Origin: Butyrivibrio proteoclasticus B316
GTDB lineage: Bacteria; Bacillota; Clostridia; Lachnospirales; Lachnospiraceae
NCBI RefSeq assembly: GCF_000145035.1
Contig: NC_014387.1
Location: forward strand, 2,656,001-2,720,000
Length of the DNA: 64,000 bases
Direction: 5' to 3'
The notes under the pieces are model-generated. The model was not told the DNA's origin. It saw only the letters and a list, made by a program, of their open reading frames with translations, and made no database searches. Numbering within the stretch: position 1 is the stretch's first letter; every line of letters starts with the position of its first letter. Below, in pieces: positions 51,306 to 60,863 of this stretch. The translations under genes were made by a program, and so were the position numbers.

Positions 51306-52499
51306 TCAAGCCGACGGATATTTCTCCTCATACCGGGACACCATATCCAGGATCTCCTGAGTATACTTGGGATACTGGCGTGCCATATCTTCAATCTCAA
51401 GCTTGGCATTACCTGCTACAACATCCCTGTTATACTCCATTCGTTTTCTGAGAGACTGTCTCTGAACATTGAGGCTGTGCCTTATTTCAACTTCTTCATT
51501 GTGGTTAACAAGTCCTTCCGGTTGATGTATCCATATTTCGGGATCTCTTACTCTGAAATGTCTAAGTGTAAATACAAGATCCTTCTGGGTTGCATCAAGA
51601 TTTCTCGTGGCATCCTCAAATTCCGCTCTTTCTTTGGCCTCCTGAAGATATCTGTTATACAAACTGGTCAGTTCCTTGGCTGACGATACTCTGTATTTAA
51701 GGCACAGATAATCTATCAGATTAGTGTTGTTGACATACCTTATCTTGACCTGGTTCTGCAACATGATAAGCCTTGAAATAGACTTGCGCACAGTTCTGAG
51801 TTCCACTAGGGAATTGGTACTTCCCACATACAAAAGAGTCACAGAAACAGCGGCAAGAAGAACCGCTATCATATAGCCAAAGGCTACATTTAGGTCAAGG
51901 GCGAACTGAAGGATCACTAAAAACAATATGATAAGCCCAAGTGCTACAGCAATTGTTATTATCAGCTTTTTATTGTTCTCAATTGTATTTATCAGTTCTT
52001 CTTCCCTGTAAATATATGCCTCACGCTCGCCGTCAAGACGCTTTAAGTCATTACGTATTTTCTTCTGATAGTCCTCTGCTTCAGAAAGCTTTTTGGCTCC
52101 CTCTTTGGCCTGAGACTCGAGCCTCTCCATGTGTTCAAACTCTTCGTCAGTCATCTTGCTCTTGCGCCTTGCAAACTTATCCTGTTGCGTCTGCGAGTCA
52201 ATTATTTTCTGGGCAAGCTCATTGACTTCAAGTCTCTGTTCCGGTGGAAGGGCATTGATCTCATCAATGTCACGAAGATGACTTGTGACATCATTATATT
52301 CATATTCCAAAGCCTCAAGTTCTCTGGCAGCCTCCTCCATCTGCTGAAGGCAGCTCCCGATGTACTCTCTTCGCTGGACCGGGTCATCCATATCCATCTC
52401 TTTTCTGGTATAGACAATGTCGTTCCAGTTCTCAAACTCTGCCTGCTTGACCCAATCCTCATCCTGAATCTTACCAAAAATATTCTGAAGAAACCCCAT
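51306..52499 (-). CDS. Coiled-coil protein with two membrane helices
   Basis: About 397 residues. A long helical, charged N-terminal coiled-coil (45-175) is followed by two adjacent membrane helices (about 180-200, LIITIAVALGLIILFLVIL, and 207-227) and a second cytoplasmic coiled-coil to the end. Both soluble parts should face the cytoplasm. ATG 52499 overlaps the upstream stop (TGATG) with GGGAG before it. It is last in the operon with DUF5717, DUF5716 and a TPR-like gene and may tether that complex to the membrane. I do not recognise the family. Confidence 0.75.
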   Translation of the reverse strand: MGFLQNIFGKIQDEDWVKQAEFENWNDIVYTRKEMDMDDPVQRREYIGSCLQQMEEAARELEALEYEYNDVTSHLRDIDEINALPPEQRLEVNELAQKIIDSQTQQDKFARRKSKMTDEEFEHMERLESQAKEGAKKLSEAEDYQKKIRNDLKRLDGEREAYIYREEELINTIENNKKLIITIAVALGLIILFLVILQFALDLNVAFGYMIAVLLAAVSVTLLYVGSTNSLVELRTVRKSISRLIMLQNQVKIRYVNNTNLIDYLCLKYRVSSAKELTSLYNRYLQEAKERAEFEDATRNLDATQKDLVFTLRHFRVRDPEIWIHQPEGLVNHNEEVEIRHSLNVQRQSLRKRMEYNRDVVAGNAKLEIEDMARQYPKYTQEILDMVSRYEEKYPSA

Positions 52500-53347
52500 C
52501 ACTTACTCCCAATCTTCTCTTTTACAAGATCCCTGTACTCAAGTTTAAGTGCTTCTGCTGTGTCCCCAACCTGCTGGTAATACTCGTGCATCTTGCCCTC
52601 AGCCTTATATACTGAAATAGTTCCAAGGGTATGCTTATCATCACTTGCCGCATACAGATCATGTGCCTCATCCATACGCTTCTCAAGTTCCAAAGAAGCC
52701 TCATAGGCCTCTTCATTATCTGCTATAAACGCAACGTAATCCTTGTCTGTAAGTCGCATCCTGACTGATGCCAGATACTGAATATATGATTCCTTGTCAT
52801 GTCCGTGCTCGAAAGCTGCCAGAAACATTTTCTCAGCTCTTTCGAACAGGAAAAGCCTTGCATACATAACGCCCTCGTTGTGCTCTATTCTGGCACGAAG
52901 TTCATTGTTCAAGTCAGGAGTATTGGTCAAAAGAAATTCATATTCCTTAAAAGCCATTTGATATCGGCCGTTTCTCATGAGGAAATCCGCTCTCGACAGA
53001 CGTTTTTTGTAAACATCCATACCTGCATTGGCTCTAAGGATTTCTTCTGTTTTGTTGACTTCTTTTTTGGTGTTATACCCTACGTAATCCAGTATTGTTC
53101 CTGCTATTGACGCGATAGAGCATTTCTTGGCATACATTCGCCTGAGCTCATCTGCCAGCCTGTCCAGGCTACATTCAGCAGCGATCCAGTCAAACAGCTC
53201 TTTATCAAAGCTATCCTCATCCAGCAAAAACGCATTCTGCACGATCAGGTAACATAGTTCCTCAATGCAGTAGACATTTCTGCCCATTTTATCAATATGG
53301 TATGGATTTTTCGCATAAGTTCCTATGCATAAAATCGGCTTACCCAT
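52499..53347 (-). CDS. TPR-like helical protein of the DUF5716/DUF5717 operon
   Basis: A 282-residue cytoplasmic protein. The first 100 residues (ILCIGTYAKNPYHIDKMGRN, CYLIVQNAFLLDE) are a helical domain of unknown family that may be partly conserved in Lachnospiraceae. From about 125 onward TPR-like helix pairs appear (RADFLMRNGRYQMAFKEYEF, RARIEHNEGVMYARLFLFER, AEKMFLAAFEHGHDKES). It follows the DUF5716 gene by 23 bases and overlaps the membrane coiled-coil gene by 1 base. A TPR protein beside an Hsp70-like ATPase suggests a co-chaperone or adaptor role, by analogy only. Confidence 0.7.
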   Translation of the reverse strand: MGKPILCIGTYAKNPYHIDKMGRNVYCIEELCYLIVQNAFLLDEDSFDKELFDWIAAECSLDRLADELRRMYAKKCSIASIAGTILDYVGYNTKKEVNKTEEILRANAGMDVYKKRLSRADFLMRNGRYQMAFKEYEFLLTNTPDLNNELRARIEHNEGVMYARLFLFERAEKMFLAAFEHGHDKESYIQYLASVRMRLTDKDYVAFIADNEEAYEASLELEKRMDEAHDLYAASDDKHTLGTISVYKAEGKMHEYYQQVGDTAEALKLEYRDLVKEKIGSK

Positions 53348-53370
53348 AACTTTCTCCCGGTTCTCTCTTT

Positions 53371-54672
53371 TTATAACTCAATAACCTGCTCCCAGACCTT
53401 ATTAGTCGCAGGAAACAATTCTCCAAAGCCCAGATCCTGAACTCTTATATAAACTTCATCCACTGCATTCAAGGTCATATTTAGGCGAAGCCTAGTAGTA
53501 CCCTTAGGTCTCTTTTCGAGGCCTTCCAAAAAGAGCTGTACCACCTTGGGACTCTTGCCTGTAAGCGGTGTGATCTCAAGATCAAGCACTCCTGAAGGAT
53601 CAGCAAAAATATCAACCTGTGCCTGCGCTTCATACCAGTTGACTCCCGCATCAAGAATTGCATGATACGCCTCTTTGCCGCACTTCAAAACATTCATTCC
53701 TATATTAGACTTAAGCTTGTCCTCGCCGAGGAATACATATCTTCCGGCGTTTTCACTTGGTCTTATTCTCTCTCTTGCAGCAATCGTGGCGCCTTTACTA
53801 AAGAGGTTATTTCCCTGGAAAACCCTCCTTGTCCTGCACAAAAACTCAAGAGATCTCTTGGGCCACTTCTCTCTATAGCCCTCTCCCAAAAGAAATACAG
53901 TTGAAACTATCTTATCTGTACATACCTTCTGCATAATATTTAGAAACTCATCATCCAGTCTGTCACAGGCCTTGTGGAAAAGAGCTGCATCCTTGGGAAA
54001 TCCATCTGTGCCAAGCCTCAGGTCATCATAGTTCTGAACACTGATCGTTGCAACAATCGGAGTGGTATTAGGATTAAGATGCATATCATACACATGAAGA
54101 GTCTCAAGATCATAGTCACAGGCAATAATGTCATGGTGCATCAGTTCATCAGGCTGATAGAGCATATAGTTATAAAAGCTCTCCTCATGACTCTGGTAAA
54201 AGATATTGGAAGTCTTGAGTTCCAAAGCATTTGTAACAGCATTTAAGACCTGAACCATCCTGTGATCAAGTGATTTGGTCGTAAACATAATAGCCTCGAC
54301 CATATCAAGCTTAAGCTCCATTGACAGAAGTGACAGACTTCTTTTGATAAATAGTGTCAAAAGAGCTATCGGATCATATTCAGACTCTCCGACCATCACA
54401 GGCTTACCATCTCTAGCTGCCGATACAAGATTATCAACAGGAATAGAATCACCATCATCAAGATGGCGTATGGCCTCCTTGCCATAGTACCACTGATTGA
54501 CATCCTTCCTCTTGCATAGAACGGTAGGAATATTATAAAGTTCTGCTCCCGCAAGTACTGAGAGAGTTTCCGGCATATCGGCGTCAGATGCCAAGTAGCT
54601 TATCTGAGACACCTTATCGCCAAGATCATATCCCAGTACAAAGCGCTTTTCATTCGAGTTTCCAAATAACAT
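53371..54672 (-). CDS. DUF5716 protein, Hsp70/actin-like ATPase fold
   Basis: A 433-residue protein I assign to DUF5716 from memory. Its motif order matches the Hsp70/actin ATPase: phosphate-1 loop VLGYDLGDKVSQISY (12-26), then NIPTVLCKRK and WYYGKEAIRH (as in Hsp70 TPS...VG..A), EAIMFTTKSLDHRMVQVL, phosphate-2-like IIACDYDLETLHVYD, and an adenosine-like stretch VFLLGEGY...LEFLCRTRRVFQGNNLFSKGA. The Thr residues of the Hsp70 phosphate-1 loop are not kept. The last 100 residues form a beta-rich domain. It may hydrolyse ATP to remodel a partner, likely the DUF5717 or TPR protein. The gene lies 21 bases after DUF5717. Confidence 0.72.
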   Translation of the reverse strand: MLFGNSNEKRFVLGYDLGDKVSQISYLASDADMPETLSVLAGAELYNIPTVLCKRKDVNQWYYGKEAIRHLDDGDSIPVDNLVSAARDGKPVMVGESEYDPIALLTLFIKRSLSLLSMELKLDMVEAIMFTTKSLDHRMVQVLNAVTNALELKTSNIFYQSHEESFYNYMLYQPDELMHHDIIACDYDLETLHVYDMHLNPNTTPIVATISVQNYDDLRLGTDGFPKDAALFHKACDRLDDEFLNIMQKVCTDKIVSTVFLLGEGYREKWPKRSLEFLCRTRRVFQGNNLFSKGATIAARERIRPSENAGRYVFLGEDKLKSNIGMNVLKCGKEAYHAILDAGVNWYEAQAQVDIFADPSGVLDLEITPLTGKSPKVVQLFLEGLEKRPKGTTRLRLNMTLNAVDEVYIRVQDLGFGELFPATNKVWEQVIEL

Positions 54673-54693
54673 TTCTCAACTATCCCTGTATCA

Positions 54694-57600
54694 TTAATAC
54701 TCAACATTATTTTCATAACCGGTGAAAATCCGGTCACAAATATTTCTTTTCTGATAATACTCTTCCAGGAGCTTGTCCACAGTGTCATAGTCCTGCAGTG
54801 TCTCGCCGATCATGATATCGTTGATAAGGTTGTACCTACTGCCAACTATATTCCTGACGATGTCACTTTTGGAAATAGTTCCGCTCTCAGTGGCTACATC
54901 TGAATTCTCGCCGCCCTCTTCGGTAATGTAATACTGAAGTTGCTCTCCAAAGAACAGAACAAAACTGCTGACAAAAATTCCATCGTACATTTCCTGCATG
55001 TCACGGCTCTTATATTCTTCGTCCGCTTCTCCAACGAGTCTGTAATGAATTGTGCAGTGAGTTCCCGGCACAGTTCTATATTCCAGCATTGTCTTGTCTG
55101 AGAACTGGACCATATCAGGAAGAAGCTCCTCGTATTCCTTGTAAAATGGGAAATAAATATCTTTTTTCATGAGGCTTCTCATAAAGCTCTCAGCTACTTC
55201 CCTGTTAATCTCTTCTCCTGAGCTCTTCTCAGTTGCAAAATAACGCAAATAAGCCAGTTTGCACACATCCTGAAGAGGTATTCCCTCAATGGAAAGCTTG
55301 CCGATTTCCTCAAAGAAAAATACATCTGTAACCTTACCTGCCACAAAGCTGTCATAGGCACCCTGTGTAAGGAAAGCCACCTCAATATCTGTGTTGGCGC
55401 CCATTCTGACATACTGCTTGAATATATCTACCTTCTCACCAACATAGGATCCGGTATATAGCATCTGTAACAGCATTCTCTCGCAGAGGATATAAGTATC
55501 AAGTCCAAAAGACTCAGCCGCTTTCCAGACATTTCTCTCCTCCTTGATGGTTCCTTCGAAGTATTTGACAAGATATGTGAGAAGCTGCTCATCATACTTG
55601 CCATTTGAGAAAGCAAAATATGCAATTTCAACCTCTGCAGGCTCCGCCGCATACTGCTGTCTGTCTATCATCCTGCTACACAGGCGAAGGATTGTCTTGG
55701 CATCTACGCCATAGGTTCCATAGGTCTTAACCCAGTCTATGGCCTTCTCATAGAGCCCTGCCATAACTACAAGCTCCAATATCTCTGCACGCTCATTTTT
55801 CCCAAGCTCGGATGGATCAATATCAACCAGATACTCAGTAAGCTGTCTGGTAAAATCATTATCGTAATAGAACCTGATCAGATTGTTGCGGATCTCATCT
55901 CTGCATTTCTTCCTTACAAGTTCAGACGCCGCAAGATCTCTATATCTTCCAACGTTATCCATGGTGATTGAATAAGCATTTTTACCAAGATCAGACAAAA
56001 ACAGATCCAGATTCTCTTTACCCTTCTGAATATAAGGAGTTGCATAAGCTGCAAGCTTACCAGGCAACATCATCTTAGTATTGGTATAGGGAATACTGCT
56101 GACATATCTGTTGTCATCATGGTCTGCCAGAAGCACGCAGTAATCACTGCCATAAAGCGGAACGTATGCCCTGCCATCAGTAAGCGGATATCTCATCTCC
56201 TTCTGGCACTTATCATAAACTACAAGAACACTGTTAACTCTTCGGTCTGTTGTTCTGATCTCAGAAGTCTGAAGAACGCTTAACACCTTAGATGCATTTG
56301 CAGCATCTACCATCTGCCTTGTCAAAAGATTCTTGTAGAGATATCCCAGATCTCTGTTGATTCTGCCCTTATCAAGCTGAGACATCAGATACTTCTCAAT
56401 CTGAGGCCTGTAGGATTCATACAGTTCAGGATATTCCTCACGATTCTCATGCATATATCTGTAGAGGATTGCATTTTTCTCATACTCAAGGTCACTCTGA
56501 TATGAGAAATACATCAGCACCATCTTACTTATCTCACATGGTAAAAGACCTTCCTCATCAGTATAGATTGCCATCATATAGTACTCATAGAGCCTTGTGA
56601 TGCGAAGTTCACGTTCAACGCCCTTGGCATACCACTCAAAAGAACCCTTGTCAGTTCTGCCACCCTTTATCAGAAGTCCCACCAGAGCTTCCAATACTTC
56701 ATCATTACCCTTGATCTCGTAGCAGGCCTTAAGGATCCTGAACAGTCTGTCATTATATCCCCTTATCCTAACTGCCTGATAGACAATCTGATCTATAAGA
56801 TTAAGGCTTATGGTGCCCTTCCTGGCTCCATATTCAAGTACATATAATTCAAATTCATCAAGTCTTGTAAGAATTGATGGTGTCTCATTTAAAAGAGACA
56901 TAGCCTCAAGATACAGGATCGGACTCCTGCATCCATATGAAAACTGCTCTTCCAGCATCATCCATTTTCTGGGGCTACTGGCTGTGTACTCTTCGGAGAT
57001 ATACAGAAGGAGCCAGGCAATACGCCAGTTGTCAGGATTTCTCCTGAAAATTCCTTCCATTCTCTCTGCTATGTCATTAACAAAACTATCCTCTCTGCTG
57101 CTAAGAGTAGAAAGATAGAGATAGTAGCTGTAAAGTGTATCTCCCGGAGACTCCTCAACTTCCCTTGCCATCTGATCAAGAAGCCATTTGCCCTCATTGA
57201 CTCTTCCTGCCGTGATGTAATAATGAGCTGTATATAATCTGAATTCCAGACTATTCTCATCGAGAGCATTCATCTTGGTGATGATCTTACCTGTCTCGGA
57301 GAGCCATGCCCTTGGAGTTATCTTCTTGCAGCTAAAACTCTCATAAGCCTTGACCAGTTCTACCGTAAGTCTCTTCTTCTCCTGATATTCTGCTGTAACC
57401 CTCCTGTTGTCCACATTCACAGACAAAGTTACCGGAAGAACAACACTTGTAAAAGCATTTGAAAAGATCACTCTTCCAAAATTATTGCCCATATGAAGCC
57501 TGTCAGGCCGTACTCTCAGCTTAACAAGACAGGATGTAGCAGAGAAATCATCATCCCTGATATTCTGTCTGTCCACAAAAAGAAAATCTCCGTCAACACT

Positions 57601-58281
57601 GATCTGAAGGTCAGAATATCCCCAGCCGCTTCTGGTGATGACAACAGGTATTTCTCTTAAAGTAGACGTATATTCAAACTGGACTTCCTTCTGATCGAGA
57701 AAAAAAGCCATTGGCTGTTTCTTGTTAATGGAAATAAGGAATTCTTCCACATTCTGTTCATTGCCCGGAATTTCCGACAAGCCCCTGTATAAGCTCTCAT
57801 AAGAGCTTTCAGTGCCATCAAAAAGCGAAATGAACTCACTGGAATAAAAGAGGTCTACAGCCTCTCTCCAGTCGGTCTTGGCAAGATTTGCAAAATGGAA
57901 CAGATTCTTGATGTCACCAAGGCTTGATGCAATATGATCAAGTCTCACAGTAACAACGAAAGGAAGAAAAAATTCTCCCTGATTGGATATGATACGGAAA
58001 TCGCCCTGCAATACATCTCCCTTGCTAAGGCCCTTTCCATTAAATCTATAAGATACTTCATAAGGTGTTCCCGAGAAATCCCTGGTGATCACCTGCATTC
58101 TCATCTCAGTAGAAGATACCTCTCCCACAAGCAGGCCACTCTCAGGTCCAAAGATAGTAAATGAGCCCTCTACCACCTCACCTGCGCTCAAAGATATCTC
58201 CACACGTGATGTTGAGAAATCAAGATTTCTCTCTGCATAATAGTATTTACCCTTTAGAAGCTGATCAACAATTTCTCTCAC
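54694..58281 (-). CDS. DUF5717 family large protein
   Basis: About 1195 residues, assigned to DUF5717 from memory (characteristic start QLLKGKYYYAERNLDFS). An N-terminal domain of beta-sandwich type (VEISLSAGEVVEGSFTIFG, VSYRFNGKGLSKGDVLQGDF) and a second one (300-400) are followed by a long all-helical part with repeat-like units to about 1100 and a beta-rich end. There is no signal peptide or membrane helix, so it is cytoplasmic. GTG 58281 is chosen because GGGGTG lies 6 bases upstream; the longer frame would need TTG 58311. It opens the operon with DUF5716, TPR-like and coiled-coil membrane proteins. Function unknown. Confidence 0.78.
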   Translation of the reverse strand: MREIVDQLLKGKYYYAERNLDFSTSRVEISLSAGEVVEGSFTIFGPESGLLVGEVSSTEMRMQVITRDFSGTPYEVSYRFNGKGLSKGDVLQGDFRIISNQGEFFLPFVVTVRLDHIASSLGDIKNLFHFANLAKTDWREAVDLFYSSEFISLFDGTESSYESLYRGLSEIPGNEQNVEEFLISINKKQPMAFFLDQKEVQFEYTSTLREIPVVITRSGWGYSDLQISVDGDFLFVDRQNIRDDDFSATSCLVKLRVRPDRLHMGNNFGRVIFSNAFTSVVLPVTLSVNVDNRRVTAEYQEKKRLTVELVKAYESFSCKKITPRAWLSETGKIITKMNALDENSLEFRLYTAHYYITAGRVNEGKWLLDQMAREVEESPGDTLYSYYLYLSTLSSREDSFVNDIAERMEGIFRRNPDNWRIAWLLLYISEEYTASSPRKWMMLEEQFSYGCRSPILYLEAMSLLNETPSILTRLDEFELYVLEYGARKGTISLNLIDQIVYQAVRIRGYNDRLFRILKACYEIKGNDEVLEALVGLLIKGGRTDKGSFEWYAKGVERELRITRLYEYYMMAIYTDEEGLLPCEISKMVLMYFSYQSDLEYEKNAILYRYMHENREEYPELYESYRPQIEKYLMSQLDKGRINRDLGYLYKNLLTRQMVDAANASKVLSVLQTSEIRTTDRRVNSVLVVYDKCQKEMRYPLTDGRAYVPLYGSDYCVLLADHDDNRYVSSIPYTNTKMMLPGKLAAYATPYIQKGKENLDLFLSDLGKNAYSITMDNVGRYRDLAASELVRKKCRDEIRNNLIRFYYDNDFTRQLTEYLVDIDPSELGKNERAEILELVVMAGLYEKAIDWVKTYGTYGVDAKTILRLCSRMIDRQQYAAEPAEVEIAYFAFSNGKYDEQLLTYLVKYFEGTIKEERNVWKAAESFGLDTYILCERMLLQMLYTGSYVGEKVDIFKQYVRMGANTDIEVAFLTQGAYDSFVAGKVTDVFFFEEIGKLSIEGIPLQDVCKLAYLRYFATEKSSGEEINREVAESFMRSLMKKDIYFPFYKEYEELLPDMVQFSDKTMLEYRTVPGTHCTIHYRLVGEADEEYKSRDMQEMYDGIFVSSFVLFFGEQLQYYITEEGGENSDVATESGTISKSDIVRNIVGSRYNLINDIMIGETLQDYDTVDKLLEEYYQKRNICDRIFTGYENNVEY

Positions 58282-58380
58282 AATACACCCCAAAACAAAA
58301 CATATATTCAATATTATACCATAGAATGGGGCATTGCGGCACTTTGCGCAGAAAATTCAAACATCATTCACAGTTTCCGG

Positions 58381-59586
58381 TTACTCGGTGCGGAGGGCCT
58401 CTATGGGATCAAGGGCTGCGGCTCTTTTGGCGGGATAGATACCAAAGAAGAGGCCAATAGCTGTCGAGATGGCCACAACGATTATTACAAGGAGTGGATT
58501 GATCTTGAAGGCAAATCCTACTATCTGGCATATGATGTAGGATACTAAAAATCCGAAGAGCATACCAATCACACCACCTGTAAAGGTCAGGATTGCTGCC
58601 TCTGCCAGGAACTGAGTGAGGATAGATGAAGTACGTGCTCCGAGAGATTTGCGGATCCCGATTTCTCTTGTTCTCTCAGTTACAGATACAGTCATGATAT
58701 TCATAACACCGATACCGCCTACAAGTAGGGATATTGCTGCTATAATGGCTACAACTGAAGTAATGATGTTAAGGATACTGTCAGTTGTCTTGTCAAAACC
58801 AAGAGATGATGAAATCTTGACGGCATTTTCTCCGCGAAGTCCCATTATATTTTCAACAACAGATCTGGCTTCTCCAAGGACTTCATCCCTGTTCTCATTG
58901 TCCAGATAAATTGTTGCACCATCTATGCCATCTGTCGAAAGACCATAAAGACTTGCTGCAGTGGTATAAGGCATACTAGCTATAAGTGTTGGTTCATCAG
59001 CATACATTGCAAGAGCAAGATCCATTGATGTATCCTCTGTGACGCCTACTACAGTCAGTTCACCTGCATTACCATAAGCATCTATCTGGAGAGTATTACC
59101 CACAACCTCTTCATAGCCAAAAAGCTTATTTGCCGCAGTCTGGCTGATAACAATTACATTTTTGTCTTCAAGAACATCATTCCTGGAATAGTACCTGCCA
59201 TGAACAATCTTAACTCCGGCAGAATTAACAGTTGCCTCGGTTCCGGCCTGGATCATACAGTCATAGGTCTTTTGCTTATTAATTAAAGAGCCGCCTAAAT
59301 TTATACTTGGAGATATTCCATAAATATCATCAATATTCTCTTCAATTTCTCTTAGCTGCTCCAGAGAAAATTTTTTATCTGTCTTGGTATTATCAAGAGA
59401 TATAGTGATACTGGTGGCTCCGATCGAATCCATCTCACTATTAACTGTCTCTTTCATACCATCACCAATTATGAGCACAGTAAGAACGGCAGATATACCA
59501 ATGATGATACCTAGCATCGTAAGAAAAGATCTGCCTTTATTACTTCTTATACTGGCAATTGCGCTTTTTATATACTCAAGATACAT
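58381..59586 (-). CDS. MacB-type ABC transporter permease
   Basis: A 401-residue FtsX/MacB-type permease: one N-terminal helix (GRSFLTMLGIIIGISAVLTV), a large extracytoplasmic domain (60-270) and three C-terminal helices, ending SLGARTSSILTQFLAEA and FGIYPAKRAAALDPIEAL. It is a paralogue of the next gene, with which it likely forms a heterodimeric permease using mechanotransmission rather than transport across the membrane. Gene order is ATPase, adaptor, permease, permease. The cargo is unknown; relatives export peptides, antibiotics or bacteriocins. Confidence 0.9.
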   Translation of the reverse strand: MYLEYIKSAIASIRSNKGRSFLTMLGIIIGISAVLTVLIIGDGMKETVNSEMDSIGATSITISLDNTKTDKKFSLEQLREIEENIDDIYGISPSINLGGSLINKQKTYDCMIQAGTEATVNSAGVKIVHGRYYSRNDVLEDKNVIVISQTAANKLFGYEEVVGNTLQIDAYGNAGELTVVGVTEDTSMDLALAMYADEPTLIASMPYTTAASLYGLSTDGIDGATIYLDNENRDEVLGEARSVVENIMGLRGENAVKISSSLGFDKTTDSILNIITSVVAIIAAISLLVGGIGVMNIMTVSVTERTREIGIRKSLGARTSSILTQFLAEAAILTFTGGVIGMLFGFLVSYIICQIVGFAFKINPLLVIIVVAISTAIGLFFGIYPAKRAAALDPIEALRTE

Positions 59587-59589
59587 ATA

Positions 59590-60798
59590 TTACAACCTCA
59601 ACGCATCTATAGGCTTCATTTTGGCAGCCTTTCTTGCGGGATAAAGTCCAAAGAAAAGGCCTATCAGAACCGAGAAAAGAGCTGCTCCAACTACAGAAGA
59701 TGGTGTTATGATCACATCAAATCCAATGAGCGTACATATTATTGTAGCCATAATGATTCCAAGAATAATGCCAACAATTCCTCCAAGAAGGGTCAGGATT
59801 GCCGCCTCGGCAAGGAACTGAGTCATGATAGCTCCGGTCTTGGCTCCAATTGACTTTCTGATACCGATTTCCCTTGTTCTCTCTGTTACAGAAACCAGCA
59901 TGATATTCATAACTCCAATTCCGCCTACTATCAGTGATATTACAGATACCAGCATCAGGAATTTGGTTGCATAGCCAAGGATTGTGTCAAGTTCCTCAGA
60001 AAAATCCGCAAGGCTATATCCACTAATTGCCTTTGTTCCTCTAAGTCCATGAACATTCATCAAAATCTCTTTAGCTTCAGTAACTCTGTCTGAAAGTATA
60101 TCCTGATCTGCAAAGAGCATCATTGAGTAAAAATGTTCAGTGTCATAGTAAAAGTCACTTCCCATAGCTGTGTATGGAATTTCAATTGTTGCGTAGTAGT
60201 CCTGACCTTCCATCAGAAATTCGTACATTCTGTTCATACTCTCGCGAAGTCCGACAATTGTATAGGTAGAGGTCAAGCCCCAGGCAGAAAGGTCTACTTC
60301 GAGACCTATAACATCCTCTGTTCCAAAGAGCTTTCTGGCATCGTCCACAAGCATAACGCATACTTTCTGTCCGCTCTCCACCTGCTGCTCATTAAAATAG
60401 CTTCCCTTTACGATCTCGTTACTCATAGCATGCACATAGCATGCAGCAACGCCTTCAATCTGGGCATTAAATGTGCCTTTTCTGGAGGATACTTTACCAT
60501 AAGCGCTAAGATCAGGAGAAACGCCTTTTATATCCGGAAGCGAACTCTCAATAAGCTCAAAATCATCTTGGGTAAATGTCTCTGAAGTCTTGGAAGAATC
60601 AATACTGATAGATCCGTAATTACCGGCAATACCGTTTATCTGGCTCTGTACGAAACTACTCATACCATTACCAAGAGATACAACAGCAATTACAGCAGCA
60701 ATTCCGATGACAATTCCCAGCATGGTCATAGCTGTACGATAACCATTTCCTATTATCTGTTTAATTGCACTTTTTATATATTCGCCTAATTTTCCCAT
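59590..60798 (-). CDS. MacB-type ABC transporter permease
   Basis: A 402-residue paralogue of the gene 3 bases downstream, with the same layout: N-terminal helix (AMTMLGIVIGIAAVIAVVSL), a long outer domain and three C-terminal helices with SVTERTREIGIRKSIGAKTG and FGLYPARKAAKMKPIDALRL. Sequence identity is highest in the C-terminal helices and lowest in the outer domains, suggesting that the two halves contact different parts of a cargo or of the adaptor protein. It follows the adaptor gene by 65 bases. Confidence 0.9.
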   Translation of the reverse strand: MGKLGEYIKSAIKQIIGNGYRTAMTMLGIVIGIAAVIAVVSLGNGMSSFVQSQINGIAGNYGSISIDSSKTSETFTQDDFELIESSLPDIKGVSPDLSAYGKVSSRKGTFNAQIEGVAACYVHAMSNEIVKGSYFNEQQVESGQKVCVMLVDDARKLFGTEDVIGLEVDLSAWGLTSTYTIVGLRESMNRMYEFLMEGQDYYATIEIPYTAMGSDFYYDTEHFYSMMLFADQDILSDRVTEAKEILMNVHGLRGTKAISGYSLADFSEELDTILGYATKFLMLVSVISLIVGGIGVMNIMLVSVTERTREIGIRKSIGAKTGAIMTQFLAEAAILTLLGGIVGIILGIIMATIICTLIGFDVIITPSSVVGAALFSVLIGLFFGLYPARKAAKMKPIDALRL

Positions 60799-60863
60799 GT
60801 TACTCTATCCGCGATGCCAAAATTCCCTGTCATCACTAATGTTATTAACATTTCTATAAAAAC

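Noticed and set aside
52963..52970. GCCGATAT on the minus strand resembling a sigma-28 -10 element
   Set aside because: It lies inside a conserved coding region and has no TAAA at the right distance.
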